Assembly: GCA_021234155.1 (NCBI GenBank)
Contig: JAJEKV010000004.1
Span: forward strand, 26,333,831 to 26,397,830
Reading direction: 5' to 3'
Length of the DNA: 64,000 nt
Source of the DNA: Isoetes taiwanensis
Taxonomy: Eukaryota > Streptophyta > Lycopodiopsida > Isoetales > Isoetaceae
Each line of letters begins with the position of its first letter. Position 1 is the stretch's first letter. The notes below the pieces were generated by a model. It worked only from the letters and a program-made list of their open reading frames with translations. It was not told the DNA's origin and ran no database searches. The position numbers and the translations under genes are program-made. This document shows, one piece after another, positions 19,048-33,183 of this stretch.

Positions 19048-22000
19048 GAACAATGCCTTCTAGAGATAGAAGTATATATTTGAGCAATAACTGTACTCAA
19101 GAGGAGACATTTCTTTAATCCAGATCAATGACAGAGACATACTAGTTTTTAAGCCCCTCTCTTTATTTCGGAAGCTAGCAGTTTATTCTTGAAGTTAGGG
19201 AAGAGGAAGGCAGATGCAAAAGCCATAGCCAAGTTTGGCAGTGGGCACCATGTATAAAAATAATTTGAATAGGCATTCAGATTCGGATAGAGAGCAAACC
19301 CATGCGACGAAGATAGTCCCAGGAGGAGGAAAGGGCTGGCAAAATTTTTAAAGCCATCCCTTTTAACTAGCAGAAGGAAGGTTTGGGGCAAAGGGTAGGT
19401 GGGGTTCAGACAATTAACATTGCCTAGGAGAGTGCACTAACCTGCAAGTGGTCTAGATGTGTTATATGAGTGGATTTCATACTACGTTGGTGATTGACCA
19501 CCTCCTTTTAGACATGTATCCAATAGCAAGGATAGTCTTGAAACATAATGCTTTCACATAGAGCATGGGTCGTACGTATCCTTTGGAACTCTTTTACTCT
19601 AGGCAAAGGAGTGTGCACTATAAAGCCCACAACTCATGGATGAGATAGTGTGGGAAATGTTACAAAAAAAAAAGCCGCCCATAGTCCTATGTCAAAGGGG
19701 CTTTGTAAGTACCCTTACGTCAAAGGGTGTCGAGATGTTAAAGGGCCTTATAAGAGTATGTTAACTATAAATTCATCACACAAAGTTCGCCATACCAACA
19801 CACTCACCATGACCGTTGCCTACTTATAGGATCCCTTACCCGGCAGAACATATGAAAACCTTAAATTCTATTCCCTCTAATGTGACAAGTTCAATAGATC
19901 GATCACCTTATAGAGACCTTTATCACATATAATGCACATATATGCATTCAAATACTTTTTGCTTTATCTAGAATTGAAGCCCCAAGCCTTTTCGCCTAAG
20001 TACATTATTAAAATTAACCAGAAGTGAAAGAGTGTAGCATATTAAAGCATACGAAGTTTGACCTTCAAGGAATTTACCATTTTAGCATTTGGGTTAATCT
20101 GTTCTAAAGCTTTTATACTATGTCTGATGATCTCTTATTGCTAATCATTTCCACTCCCTCCTTTTGCTGATCGTCATGCCTAATGCTTTGGCGTCTCCTT
20201 CACACAATCGGGGTGAACAACCTAACCTCTCATATCAGGAACAAACTTGCCACTAGGTTTAGCAGTTGTGCCAACAGGCAACTGCCTCCAATGCTTATCC
20301 ATTAGCTGCTAAAAACTTGCCACTAGGTTTAGCAGTTGTGCCAACAGGCAACTGCCTCCAATGCTTATCCATTAGCTGCTAAGTGTAGCTGTAAGATAAA
20401 ATTTCAGCTCTTACAGGAATAAGTTTAAATTGTTGAGTGAAAACACATTAATAAATAACATGCTTTCAAGAGTGGAGACAATATTAAGCAGGGAAGCAAT
20501 TCATACTAAAATGAAGAAGCTATAGCCAAGGAACAATACATAGAATCTCAAAAAATTGCATTGATTCATGGCAGGCAGATGGATATCTCAATGCAAAGCT
20601 TTACACAGGCAAACAAATGAACTTGCATGGCAAAGATGAATTGAAATGGAAGCCATATACACAACCTATGACAGGTTGTAACAGTGCCTGCTACATCCGG
20701 CAGGTATAAAAACAACAAATGAATCCACCCACTGCACACCAGAGATCTTATAACATCTATTGTTGGATCTTCTATCACTGACTCCTTGTAGAAGAATGCA
20801 GATGCAAGAACAAAAACAAAGCCACAAAGCAGTCACCAAAATACCAGAACACAATCCTTCTCGTTTGTCATGCGCACAATAAAAATTTGTCCTTATTATT
20901 TCAAATGAAGTCTTAAAGACAGTGCATGGTTCAATATGTGCATGATAGAAAAAAATCACCAGCAGGGTCAAAATACATATGCATCATACATGCACGGTCT
21001 CAGCCCTGCAAAAATGACAGAAATGCACATATTAAAGGGAGTCTATACTAGAGAAATGAATAATTACTGTCCGAGGAATTATTCTTTTGCAATGATCATG
21101 AAAAGTTTTCTATCTGAAATATCATAATATCCATAATTTGTTTGCCATTTCCTAGTACAGAATTATTGTTCAACACATCACTTTAAGTTACATGGATATG
21201 CTCTACAACCTCAATAGCTATAGCAAAAGGCACTCAAATGCCTCAAAGGAGATAACAAAATTTCTATTTGTAATACTGGGTAAAGGCATATTAGCAGCCC
21301 AAGGCAAATTGAATGTCATATCTATGGCACCATTTGGGCATTTGGGTATCATGTCTGTCGGACTTCTACTTGCTTCGTTTTTGAATGGATCCATTTAATA
21401 AGCATAGCAATATGGCATGCCAAGCCACTTGTTAGTAACAACAAGTGAATGCTTGATTTATGTTGCAGCCTATGAGAAACCTGAGTATCGATTCATTTAG
21501 ATGTACTCAGAGAAAACATTAACATGAAGGGCAACACTTTGTCCAGACCATGTAGCAGCAAACACATACCTAGCTCAAAGTGCAGTCAGATTATTGGCGT
21601 AAATAACCTGATTTGTACCATTCAAAAGCATGTCCTCTTCCAAAGGATTTGGAACTTCCTCAACAAGAACCTAGAGGATAATAAAAGACAAATGATGTTT
21701 ATAGAAGTTCTTACATTGACAAACCTATAGCTTAGATACAAGAAATCATGTTCCTAGACATAATATTTAGCTTTATAATACCTTAAATGCAGCTGTGTTA
21801 GGCATGCCAGCCGCACGAAACTGATTACCACTGTATAAATGCTAGAATCATTCAATCATCAATTTTGTCACCTAATTCATTATTTCGACTTCATAAGGCA
21901 TCTTGTATGTTTGCCAAGGAAATGGACCTGTTGATATTGTTTGACATAAGAAATTGCAAACGTCGTCATTTGAAATTACATTCAGCAGTTCATCCATTTA

Positions 22001-22450
22001 TCCATTTGACTGGATCTCATCGGCCATCATTTTCCTGCATACACATTTTCTAGGAATAAGACTTTAGCACTATCAAACGAATTCCAAACCCAACTATGGC
22101 CTAGTATGACTCGTAGGGCAGGCCTTGGAAAATCAAAGAAACACCAAGACAATAAATGGTTTAATGCTAAACTTTAAATAAAACCTCATGGATGCTAGCC
22201 TATCTCATTGATCGTTGTACACTTAAGCTTCCATGCATTTCTCCAGAGCAATCGTTTCAGATTTGTATGGGATCCTCAATTGTGCTACCAGAATCAAGAT
22301 AGTGTTACAAACTCACGACATAGCTAAGAATTTGCAAGGTCTGTTGAATTGCATATTATGCCTAATTTGCCAATAGATATACGAGCAGCACAACTGTGAC
22401 GGTCTTCTGTGGACTCACCAGATCTTGAGTCTGTACGTATAAGGGGGCAT
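19048..22450. other. No gene recognised, with a 70-bp tandem duplication
   Basis: No coding signal on either strand that I can name. The unit starting AAACTTGCCACTAGGTTTAG is duplicated exactly at 20243-20312 and 20313-20382. The rest (19050-20240 and 20385-22450) looks like intergenic or intronic DNA. Confidence 0.5.
20243..20382. repeat. Two identical 70-bp tandem units
   Basis: Both units read AAACTTGCCACTAGGTTTAG through TTAGCTGCTAA with no visible difference, implying a recent duplication. Confidence 0.93.
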
Positions 22451-22479
22451 ATGACCATTAGATTTTTCATCAGACCTTT

Positions 22480-22960
22480 CTTATGATGGTATTTTTTATC
22501 CATCGTCAGTCTCAAACTGATGTATTTCCTCAATCATCTTCAAAACTTGCTTCATTTTAGGGCGTTGATCAGAAGATGTAGTAATAGAAGCCATAGTATC
22601 TGCAACATTTGAACTATTTCTTCCTCAATATTCTGATGCCTCGTCTTCCAAGTCAAAGACTTCCATTGTCCATTCCTCTCTCACAACAGACTACACCTAT
22701 ACATTCATCATTCAGAGATGCTTGAGTGGGTGCTTTCACAGTCAATAACTCAAGCAGAAGCACACTAAAATTGTACACATTAAATTTCTTTGTAACTCTC
22801 CTAGTCTCTGCAACTTCTCGAGCTCTACTTATATGGAACATTCCGAGAGGTAGCCACAAGAACTTGTATAAGACCAAAGTCTGACACACATGCATCATAA
22901 TCCTTTTTCAGCAAAGATTAACCAGTTCACAGCACCAGCATTCTGAGCAGCAATCCTCAT
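22480..22960 (-). pseudogene. Receptor-like kinase, C-lobe fragment
   Basis: Minus-strand peptides in shifting frames match the end of a plant LRR receptor-like kinase domain. [10 protein letters not shown] is the activation-loop DFG region. [20 protein letters not shown] is subdomain IX, where a canonical kinase has [19 protein letters not shown]. Then come [20 protein letters not shown], and SSDQRPKMKQVLKMIEEI near 22530. Stops occur between the pieces (for example near 22870 and 22620), and no N-lobe or ectodomain could be read up to 23440. The SLNDE and [14 protein letters not shown] style suits the group of plant receptor kinases related to pollen receptor kinases. This is a relic of a host gene. 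Confidence 0.75.
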
Positions 22961-23449
22961 GATACCTTTAAGTGCAGATTAACATTATCTGATCCCCTCT
23001 CTACAGTGGCCACACCAGCCATACACATGACCCTCAGAAAAGAAAACCTGTTAGCTTTCCAAGAAATGAAAGAGTCTGATAGAAATCGATCCACCTGCCA
23101 TCACCAGGCTGGAACAGTTTAGCCTTTGCAAAGTTAGGGCAAGATCGGGAGGCACCGCCACAACAAGAGCTTCCATGGCGAATGGATTGCCCAGAGGCAG
23201 CCGACAACCAAGCAAGATCCTTCCGGCTTCAAGGCGCAAAGAACACTCCCATAAAAATAAGGCAACAGATAAAAGAACGAACCTGGCATAGAAGCCCCTG
23301 GCAACTCGGGCCGCATGCCACGAAATGCCCAGACCGCTCGCATCAATGGGTTGCCCTTTAGAGGAGCCATTGATGCAGCACAGTTACAGACACAGTCACG
23401 TATATTTGTGTCAAGTAATATTGTGTATGAGCATAGAGACAAGCAAAAC

Positions 23450-24040
23450 TAGAAACAAAACCGATGGGATTACATAAATAGAGATGATCCGGATGGTTAT
23501 GGTTATGGGGTAGTTTCCATACACAAGGGAGATTGAGTAGAGAATTGGGCGTCTAAGGTGATGAAAGATACTAAGTAGAATTCATTCGATACCATATGAA
23601 TAATAATGCCTAAGGTTTGGTTAAAGATTATGATTGAATATTATTTGAATGTGTTGTGCACTCAACTCATGTTAGCTACTTGTAGTGCTTTCATATTTAT
23701 GTGCCCTATGATATAACAATCTATTTTCTAAGGTTCAAGTTTCCTTATGTCTTTTAACCCATATATCATTGGGAGCTATGAGGGCGTCTTAATTGCGTTT
23801 TGTATTTTCCCTTCTACATCTATGTTTTGTATTTTCCCTTCTACATCTACGTTTGGTGGAATAGGGCGGTTGTTTTCGTATTATTCTAACTTTTACTAGG
23901 TGGAATAATGTCGGTTTTTACTTTCGTTTAACGTCCATACACACGTGATATACACAAAAATTTTGTCCTAGCTCATTGGCGTATTTTTGTTCATGATGGA
24001 ACTCTAAATATGCATCTCCACATGGCACACGCCACTAAGG
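23450..24040. other. No gene recognised
   Basis: AT-rich. A 31-bp unit (GTTTTGTATTTTCCCTTCTA...) is repeated in tandem at about 23795-23856. Nothing else is supported. Confidence 0.5.
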
Positions 24041-24042
24041 GC

Positions 24043-24333
24043 CTAATATTGTACTTTGTTGGATACTCCCGCGATATCTTCACTTCTCAAACTGACCCGG
24101 GGTAAAAGTGAAATGCATGGGCGAGTCATTGAGTCGAACTGCCCACGACGTCTCAGGACTATCAAGCACGTGAGGCAAGTCATCCCGAAGGTAGACTCGT
24201 ATGATGGAATCAGATACCGCCTCAGGAAGGAATGATTTGTAGACCCTAAAATGGGTTCCATTACATATTCCAACACATGTGAGTTCTTTTGCTACTAAGA
24301 CGCCAATTCGCCAGTGCACTGTATCGTTCTGAT
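24043..24333 (-). CDS. Possible exon with B3-like character
   Basis: After an acceptor-like TTTTTTATCAG on the minus strand (about 24334-24344) a frame of roughly 80 residues reads HWRIGVLVAKELTCVGICNG, then HFRVYKSFLPEAVSDSIIRV, LPHVLDSPETSWAVRLND and MHFTFTPGQF. The pattern F-x-V-x-x-x-FLP, then V-x-L, then S-W-x-V-x-L, then M-x-F-T-x-G-x-x-x-F recalls the plant B3 DNA-binding domain. It ends at a TGA after FEK, so the C-terminal strands of the domain are missing. The call is tentative, and no partner exon was found. Confidence 0.3.
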
Positions 24334-24344
24334 AAAAAAGACAA

Positions 24345-27300
24345 ACAATTGCAGGTTAGTCAAAGCACTACATTACCCAATAGCTAGATGCACTTTATCC
24401 TCCATCTACCTCTCTCAAGCACATCCGCGTAAACAACGTTCCCTTAGATAGACTTGAGCAAATAGGAAGTCATCAATTAGTTGGATGAACTGCTCCAAGA
24501 GTATCATCAATGTATTAACTTTGCATTTAAAGGATGGATTTTAATAGAGAAAACAATACTGCAATAAGAACGTGGGGGGCGAATGTACCCTTTCTTTAAA
24601 GTGAAAATATGGGAAGCAAACCCAAAACCTATGCTAAAGATCTCACATATGATTGCTTGACTGAATAGTGTATAATTCAGAAAGTTGTACCATGTCACAA
24701 ATGCCAATATTTGTTGTTTGAAAATTATTGTTTGAAATAAGTTAGCCCTTTCCAACATTATCACGTATCATTGTGTGTTGTCCACTACAAAGAATTCCCT
24801 ATGCCGGAAACTCATGTTACACAAAATGTTCTTAAACATACTCTCAATATTTTTAAATGATATAATAATGGTAATAAAATGTTAAAGACGACAATAAACT
24901 AATTGCAATTATTTGCCACATATGTGCTTGACAATCATGGACCTAAATGAGCTTGTGTGTTTTCCTTTTGGTTAATATTACCACATATGTCAAGCATGTC
25001 CAATCCTTGTAATTGGAATTGATGCACTTGCATTAACTAACTACATGGAGTGCTTATGTATGTCTTGTCACAACATTGACAAAATCTTCAAATGCTTATG
25101 CTTGTTCATTATATGCTAGAGATTATTACCCTTTGTGCTCCTCGTCCAGTTGTCTTAAGTGATACTTTTATGCCTATGTGAGCAACCTTTGGCCCATTCT
25201 TCATGCATATATCTAATTTCAAGATCCTCTTTTTATTGCCTAAGACGTACAGTATGTGTGATGAAAGTTATGCAAGTTTTTGCAATACCTCTTTTTATTG
25301 CCTAAGACATACAATTGCAAGTTTTTGCAATACCTCTTTTTATTGCCTAAGACATACAATATGTGCCATGAAAGTTATGCAAGTTTTTGCCTTTTTTAAC
25401 TCAATGGAACGTGTGCAAAATACGAACAATTCCAAAGAGTAGAAGATTTTTAAAGCAAAAATAAAATAACTTCTTTTGCAATAGATTTATACAAACGAAT
25501 CGAATAATTAGGAGGTTCACACCGTCCTTGAAGGTAAACATTGTATTTACTTGATTTCATGAACCCTCCCTTTCTGTTTTCTCTCTTTTCTTCTTACGGC
25601 AATGTGCATTTAGGGAAAGGTTCTTCAATCTCCATTGACAGACCAGACGACTGTTGACTTAAATTCCGCTTCCTCCTCAAAGTTAGGCTTAAGACTTACC
25701 ATATTTGAAACAGGGAAGACATATGGGACTGTCTTTGCACCAAAAGACCTCGGCAGGTTTTAACTCCCACGTTTCAGATATTGCCAGTTTATGTAGTTGT
25801 ATGATTTTGCAAATACCATATAGACACAGATATCACAGGCTTCACAACCTCACCATCAATTAAGATTATATGTTATGTTAGCAGTGCCCATATACTATGC
25901 TTCTTCTAAAGTATGCCCTTTTCTATATACTGTTCTTGGCAAAGAAAGAATGAAAGAGCAGACATAGAAGTTCTGTGCTTTTTGCTCGTATGATACTGTT
26001 CTTGGCATCCTTGGCATTCCTCTGAACTTGGCCAGAATATATCATACAACTGTACTTCTATTAGAGCAAAACAAAGTAAAAACAAACTACAATAAAGTCT
26101 ACTGCAATTCATTCTGAATGATGATTGCATACAAAGAATCAAAGACGTTTTTTATTGAATCAAAGACGTATTTCTGTAGTTTAAATAATGTGAGAACATG
26201 AGACATTAACAATTGTGCAACTAATGAAGCTCATATGACAGAGACAGCTAAAAAAGATAAATTTTTGCATGTTGGTACACACTTGCCATAATACTGTCTA
26301 ATTGAATGAGAATTATTTACCACTTTATCTAGTTCAAATTGATCATCTTACTGATTTTTCCCATTTAATGACCCATTCAAAAGTATCAACATTGTTCTCA
26401 TTGCAACATCCAATTCTAAAATAGTCAAATACATACCTACTTTATCAAGCTGTAGAATCTCGTATCAAATAACTTAGATTTGTGTATATTTCCTGCTTTT
26501 GTGTGTCCATACTTAACTGAAAGGCCGGGCCCTGCATATATACAAAACATGCTCATCAGAAAAATTATACTCTAATGTGACCCATCAATAATTTCAGCAT
26601 AATATTTCAGTAATTTAAATAATGAAGAACCAGGGTAACATCTGATTGAAAATTCCATAAACAGATCAAAGGTGAAGCTTCAGATAACTAATCCATACTC
26701 CCATGAGCATTTATACCTACTTGAAATATAAATACTACTGCTTTGGATCATCACTGGCTATTTGGAGTTTACCCATCAATGCTGACACCAATTCCTGCTG
26801 CCTCATAGTATTTCTAAGATTTTCGTTTTAGACTTGAAGTTGCAAGCACAAATCCAAGCTGGAATCCCTGTAGAAGGCCAAATCCATACTATTTCTTACC
26901 TTTAGACTTGTGGTATTCTAAATATTTTTAGTAGGCTGGGAGCATATTTATCCCAAATTGAGCAAATGGAAGCTTAAATCCGTTGTGATAACCAAATCTG
27001 TCATGATATATACAAAGTTCTTTATCCATATGATATTCATTTCTGACATAACATGATCCATTACCAGTAAATCTAAACAGAAGACTACCATTAGATGCCT
27101 ATTCTGATGCATGCAGGTGCTGTTTGGGAAAGGAGCCATCCACAAATTAATATGCACCATTTTAAATTAAATAGTCAGATGAAAGAAGCTGGATATACAC
27201 CAAAACAATTGCAGAAAATGTCAAATGAGGAAAAGGAAGATGTTTTTGTGTGGGCATTGTGAAAAACTTTCAATTGCATTTAGAATTGTTAGCACCCCTC

Positions 27301-28880
27301 CTACTACAGCTATTAGAGCAACATGATCTGGATAATCTAGATAAACATGAATCTGAGCTCATTATTTGGAGAACGGGCATGATTTTGCCACAAAAATTGC
27401 CCAGAACAATGCAGAGAAGGAAATCTGACAAATAAATTAATAAAATGTGGTCTAAGCATAGGAATCCGTTAAGGGAAAATGGGAGAGCCCAGGATGTAAT
27501 AGAACAAAAAAGAAGCTGGAAAAACCGTATTGAGGGAAGCCCCCTTACAAAAAATACCTGCAAAAAATCTTCAGAAATGGACTGGAAAACTTCGAGCAGG
27601 TGAGAACATGCCACTGGCTCTGCAAAATGCTGACGAAATCCTCTACAGAATCATCGACATGCTGCCGAAATCCTTTCCAAAATCTGCAAAATCCTCTGCT
27701 AACAAAGGACATGCACGTGGCTCAAACTCCTGTTGCCTAAAACCTAAAGAAAAAGAAAGTAGTTAAGAGAAAAAAGAGTAACTGATGGTATTTTGATGCG
27801 CACCTCAAGCTTCTTTCGTTTCATTGAGTCCTCTGTTCCAGAAACCTCTGCTTCAGCAACTGCAAGATAGAAGCACAAACTGGTAAATCCTAATACCTGC
27901 GAAATCCTAATAGAAGCACAAACTCATGTTTCTGATATACCAAGATCCGCTTCAAAATCCCAAGATCGAAGATGAAAATCTGCCGCTTGCTTGCTGGCTC
28001 TGCTTTTTCTATAAATCTAGAAATCCTAAATCTATCTCTGAAGAAATCGGTAGACGTTATGCCAAATTCGATTATCACATATATATTTCCAGATTCGATC
28101 ATGACACCAAGCAGCTCTGCCGTTTTGAGAGAAGAGTGGAGGATTGAAAAAAAAACGGACAAAAGAAAAAGGAAAAATAGGCGAGAAATTTGACGGGAAG
28201 GGAAAAAGTTTTCCAAAAATCACGCTTTTTGACCAAAAATCACGCCCATTGCCCAAAAATCGATCTTCTGCAGTGTTATGATCTGCTACATATCCAAACA
28301 TTCGAATTTCAGAAATGGGTACATCCTGTCACAGTCTTGCCACAGCATGTTAACCCCTAAAAAAGGAAAAGGTGTACATTAAGCGTCGTTTGCTTCAACT
28401 CCTCTTGTCAACAACCCGTAAACATGAAGAAATCAAATGAAGGAATGAAAGAACTGAAGCCGGTCCTAATATCTCTAGGATTCGGTTTAGGGCATACTGG
28501 AAAGCACAAAAACCTTATCTGATCCCTTTCCCGGGTTCCAAAACTCACGCTGTTAAGAGCATCCATGGCAGAGCATGCATGGCAAGTTTTCTGCTTTACG
28601 ATGCCGGGTTTTCAATCAATCATGCAGGGTAGAAACAGAGGTTAGCCCCAAGAAAATGGGAGGCCTTAGCCCCAAGAAAATGAAAAGCAAGTACCTTTGC
28701 TTCAAGCGATTCATCGTCATCCATCTTGAGAATCCCCTCTGCATTTTTTGATGGAAAAGTATAGCTTGCTTCAAAATCTGCCCTCCAGCTTGAGAATCAC
28801 CTCTGCATTTTTTAATGGAGATGGATAATCAGCTATTCTGGCTGGAGTGGGCGTTACAACACCGTCCTTCAAAACGGCTC
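24345..28880. other. No gene recognised
   Basis: AT-rich, non-coding in appearance. It contains tandem repeats at 25226-25393 (listed separately) and a duplicated TTAGCCCCAAGAAAATG at about 28637-28683. Small frames (27250-28216) have no recognisable motif. Confidence 0.5.
25226..25393. repeat. Three imperfect tandem units
   Basis: CCTCTTTTTATTGCCTAAGA occurs three times (about 25226, 25289, 25333), with GCAAGTTTTTGC blocks between. Unit lengths differ (about 63 and 44 bp), showing internal deletion. Confidence 0.85.
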
Positions 28881-28899
28881 AAATGCTAGCATCGCCCTT

Positions 28900-29180
28900 C
28901 CAAAACGGCCCAAACCCTTCCGCCATGATCATTGCTGTGCGTCTCTGCTTGGTCGCCATGCTGCGTTAACCCGCACCGCACCGCCCAAGAAAACCCAAAA
29001 TTTTTGAAAACCAAAAATTTTTGGGTCTGCACTACCTTCTTTTAACGGGCCAAATGAAAATTTTGCCCCAAAACCCAAAAAGCCGCCTTACATTGCCGGA
29101 AAAAGCGGAACATCCGGCGGCCGGAAAGGGACACCGGCATCAGCAAAACCCCCAAAAAAATTTTAAAGTAAGTAACATCC
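28900..29180. repeat. Repeat A, copy 1
   Basis: A stretch of about 70 bp starting GCCCAAACCCTTCCGCCATG, and a second block with GCCGGAAAAAGCGG and GGCCGGAAAGGG, recur in the same order at 33918-34175. Between the blocks the copies diverge. Function unknown; the high similarity within a poorly conserved region suggests a dispersed mobile or promoter-associated repeat. Confidence 0.75.
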
Positions 29181-29189
29181 TTAAGGGGA

Positions 29190-32100
29190 CACCGACACGC
29201 TAAAAACCCCAAAAACGTTTTAAGCCCGTAGACTAAGTTGTCTTGGGCTAATGTCTTGGCATGTATTTTTACCATAATGCACAAAGACCTACCATAATGC
29301 TATGGCAATGAGTACATTTCAATGATGAGAGAACTTAAACAATGTAATGAAAAGGTCAGATGTTCAAACTCATACATCTTCAAACTCATACATCTTTCTG
29401 GTATAAGCAGGAGATTGGTATATCAAGAGAATTCATCCTAAAACAACTTACAATAGGTCGAAGAAAAGAAGGGAATTTTAGAGCTCAAAATATCGGACGT
29501 TTTATATAGATCTGCGCATACAGGAAGCCTGCACATGTTTCACATATAGTCAACAATTTGCAAAGAGAACCATGTAATTAAATATACGTGCATAGAACAG
29601 AAAGCAAGCTAACATCCAGAGCTCAGACGAATGAGGAAGGGCAGATGTATTAGCATGGCAAGAAACCCAAGTATTCTTTTAACACCAATAGCAAATCCTG
29701 ATCATGTGCATTTCATGCTAACTCCCCTTTCCTACTCCATTACATGCATTTATGAGAACCTCTGATAATAGTTTTGTTAAAACACCACAATAGTTTTAAC
29801 ACCTAAAGCAGTTTTAACACAAACATTCTATAATTGCAAAGGTGCACGTTAATATCTAACATGTCCAAAGGCATTCATATTCAATAACGAAAAAGAACAT
29901 TTGAGAAGCCAACCAGTGATTTGGACGACTGTTTGGTGTCCGCAGTGATGAAAGCAGGACAGAAAGTATAAAGTTTGCTTTGGACAAAGTATAAAGCAGC
30001 CCTTTATGCGCTTTTACCTTTGCAAGAGGGAACAAAAAAATTACAATTAATAGCTAAATCTATGCATAAATGATATTTGGACATTAATCTATGAAAGAAC
30101 TACAAAACGATCATTGGCCACAAAAAACATCATTTATGCAGAATCAATGTAAGAATCAAATTTTTCAGATAAGAACTGCTACCCCTTATAGCCAGCTTTG
30201 AATGAATCTGTTCATAAAAGAGTAACATAGCCTTTATATACGATTTGTTCTTTGGAAAGGAACAAAAACATTATAGTTGCACCATCACATAGCTAAAGCT
30301 TATGCATGCATGATATTTGGAGATTAATGTACACATACCTCCTATTTGAACATTTCTTTATTGCTGCACCATTGTTAGTTGTACACAATCTTCAAATAAA
30401 AACTTGTTCCCAACATTCATTTTGTTGTTGGAGCCCTTAGAAAAATGACCAAGCATGAGAAGACCGGTGTTGAGCTTCTCCGACACGCCTATTACAATCA
30501 ATCGGTAAATTGTTCTTCTGGCAGGCATGATGTAGCAAATGAACATGAGAGATGTTCACTAAGGTGCATAATCCAAGCATATATATGACATACATATAAT
30601 CATAGTGAATGGAATGTGCTTACGGAGACGAACACAAATTGAATGCACGAAATGCACATTTGTGCAAACAAATGTTGTTTGACAATGTGAAAGATAGTTT
30701 ATGTATAGCAATAAGGCAAAGATAATGCATAACAAAAATCAAATTCATACCTCGGTTTAAAGACCTAACATGTCCCCGCCAAGAAGGTGTCGCTTCTTCC
30801 TATAAGATCGTAGAATCGGACGCCCAGCTAAAAGGCACTTTTATTATATCAAACGGATATAGCAATTTGAGTTGCTTGTTCATGTAGCCATATAGCAACG
30901 AACCGATTGGCTATAAAATGCCGGTTTATTACGGAGGAATGAGAAAGCAATTATCATAGCAAGCCCCTTTATCACCGAAATGCAAATGATAGAACGAAAT
31001 TAAAAAATAAGCCCATAAATAATGCCATCAATTCAAAAGCTCAAACAACCTACACGCTTCATGTCGGACCCATCAAGCATCGGGATAGTAAAGGCATGCG
31101 TGAGAAGAGAGAAAAAAAAGAAGCATAATATCTACCATGTCAAACGGATAACGGTTGACAAAAAAGCATGTGAAAATAAAAAACCATGTTTAAAATGTCA
31201 TTAAAAGGTGTGAAACAACTGATGTATTCTCCATTTTCATGGGATTTTGTATATACATTTTTTGCATCGCAAAGTACTTATTGTCTTGCAGTACATGAGG
31301 TCTCTTATTTCAGTTTCTCAAAAATATGTAACCAACTCATGCTCTGAGGTAGTAAGTCCCTTTTGCTAGGCAAATGGTTTCCTAACAACCAACTATGCTA
31401 AAAATAAACAGCAATGTCATTTTCAACTATCTTTTGTCACTATCCACCAAGAACTGAGGAAGACTACAAACATGGCTACTAAGCTATTTTTAAGTAGTTC
31501 CACATATGAACATCACTCTTCGATGTTTTGTGCACTTAAAATATATTCAAGGTACCTTTTGGACAACTGCTACACTACAGCAGCTTGTAAGAGACTCAAA
31601 AAATCATACAAACCCTGCCTTGTTATCACATGGCTATTTAACCCACCTACCACCCTATTTCTTCCCTGTCACCCTCTGCAGAAAAATACCCAAAGAGAAC
31701 ATCAGTCCAACTACTAAGTAGAATGAATATTGTTATCTATCATGCACAAATTGCAAAAACATTGCCACATTGAGTGCCAGAGTTGCACCACCGTGGCTTT
31801 GCCTCTCAATGGGTTGTGAAATTCAAGAAATGCTATATCATTAAGTGACAAACGATGAAAATATAAAAGATGCTCCACCTGTTTCACCGCCAAGGCACAA
31901 TAACTTTGTACTAAGCATTTAGGACCGACACCAAAGTACACTGCACGATTTGCATGAGCTTTGCTATGAGCATCCCAAAATAAGCAAGAAGGAAATTACT
32001 AAACAGATAAAAATATGTCAAGAAAGGTGTCCATATGTGGACCCTATGATCTCTCAAGAAGAAAACTACCTTGTGGGCTCATCTACTGATTTCTAAGAGA

Positions 32101-32370
32101 TAATAATCAACCTTGAGAGTCAAGATGTTGCCCGAGCCCGCCCCCCGCACATGGAAATAAAAATCGCAATTAGACAACTGGACTTTTGCAAAGCACATAT
32201 CACCGCTTTAAACACATATCACCGCTTAAACTTAAGACCTACAAAGAGACTCAAACTATCTTTTCCCGGTTGAATCAATCAAAGCAGAACAAAGATCAAC
32301 AAAGTAAGAGATGAAGCTAATATCCTGATTCTTGGTGTAGACGAATATTAGGGAATTTCAAGACCCAATC
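29190..32370. other. No gene recognised
   Basis: AT-rich intergenic or intronic sequence. The frame at 31714-31941 (minus; 75 residues with SLNDIAFLEFHNPLRGKAT) is mildly protein-like but unassigned. Two related stretches with TTTGGACATTAATCTATGAAA-like text occur near 30075 and 30315. Confidence 0.45.
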
Positions 32371-32375
32371 AACCA

Positions 32376-33183
32376 AAGCCTCAAGAGTAGATCCCACGTA
32401 GTAGGCGATTACTACCAGTTCAAAGATCTACAACAAAATTTATGAAGTTGCAAAAACTACATAAACATCAAATAGGAAAGAAAAAATAAGTTCCCTAAGA
32501 AAGGGCTACTTCCCTGTAAGAATTTGAAAGCAGAGCATAGCAAAGCTGATTTAAAATTGGTATGACAAAAAGAAGCATATGCAGCCAAATTCCATGCTCT
32601 GAGATGCACTGGGCACATGACAGATTATAATTTGTTTGGCTTTCTTTCCGTATCTTCAAATCCATTGTTTCCGTTATCCATAGTTTTATCAAATGCCAAC
32701 AGTTTCACTACTTACCTATCCAACTGTTCCTACTGCTGCCAAAGAAACATCTTGTAATTTTGTTCAACAAACCCAAAAAGCCTCAAGAGTAGATCCCACA
32801 TGTAGTAGGCAGATTACTACCAGTTCAGCATCTACAACAAAATTTATGAAGTTGCAAAAAACTACATAAACATCAAATAGGAAAGAAAAAAATAAGTTCC
32901 CTAAGAAAGGGTCGCTTCCCTCAGAAGAATTTGAAAGCAGCGAGCATAGCAAAGCCGATTTAAAATTGGGATGACAAAAAGAAGCATATGCACCAAATTC
33001 CATGCTCGAGATGCACTTGGGCACATGACAGATTATAACTGCTTTGGCTTTCTTTCCGTATCTTCAAATCCATTGTTTCCGTTATCCATAGTTTTATCAA
33101 ATGCCAACAGTTTCACTACTTACCTATCCAACTGCTCCTACTGGCGCCAAATAAACATCTTGTAATTTTGTTCAACAAACCCA
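32376..33183. repeat. Two tandem copies of a 402-bp unit
   Basis: The sequence beginning AAGCCTCAAGAGTAGATCCC at 32376 recurs at 32778 and runs to 33183 with scattered substitutions and short indels. No conserved frame runs through both copies, so it is probably non-coding. Confidence 0.92.

Noticed and set aside
23051-23442. Extension of the receptor-kinase pseudogene to the N-lobe
   Set aside because: No glycine loop, VAIK-type Lys or juxtamembrane text could be read with confidence.
27250-28216. Possible host gene on either strand
   Set aside because: Frames of 60-114 residues have no motif, no consistent splice pattern and no similarity I recognise.
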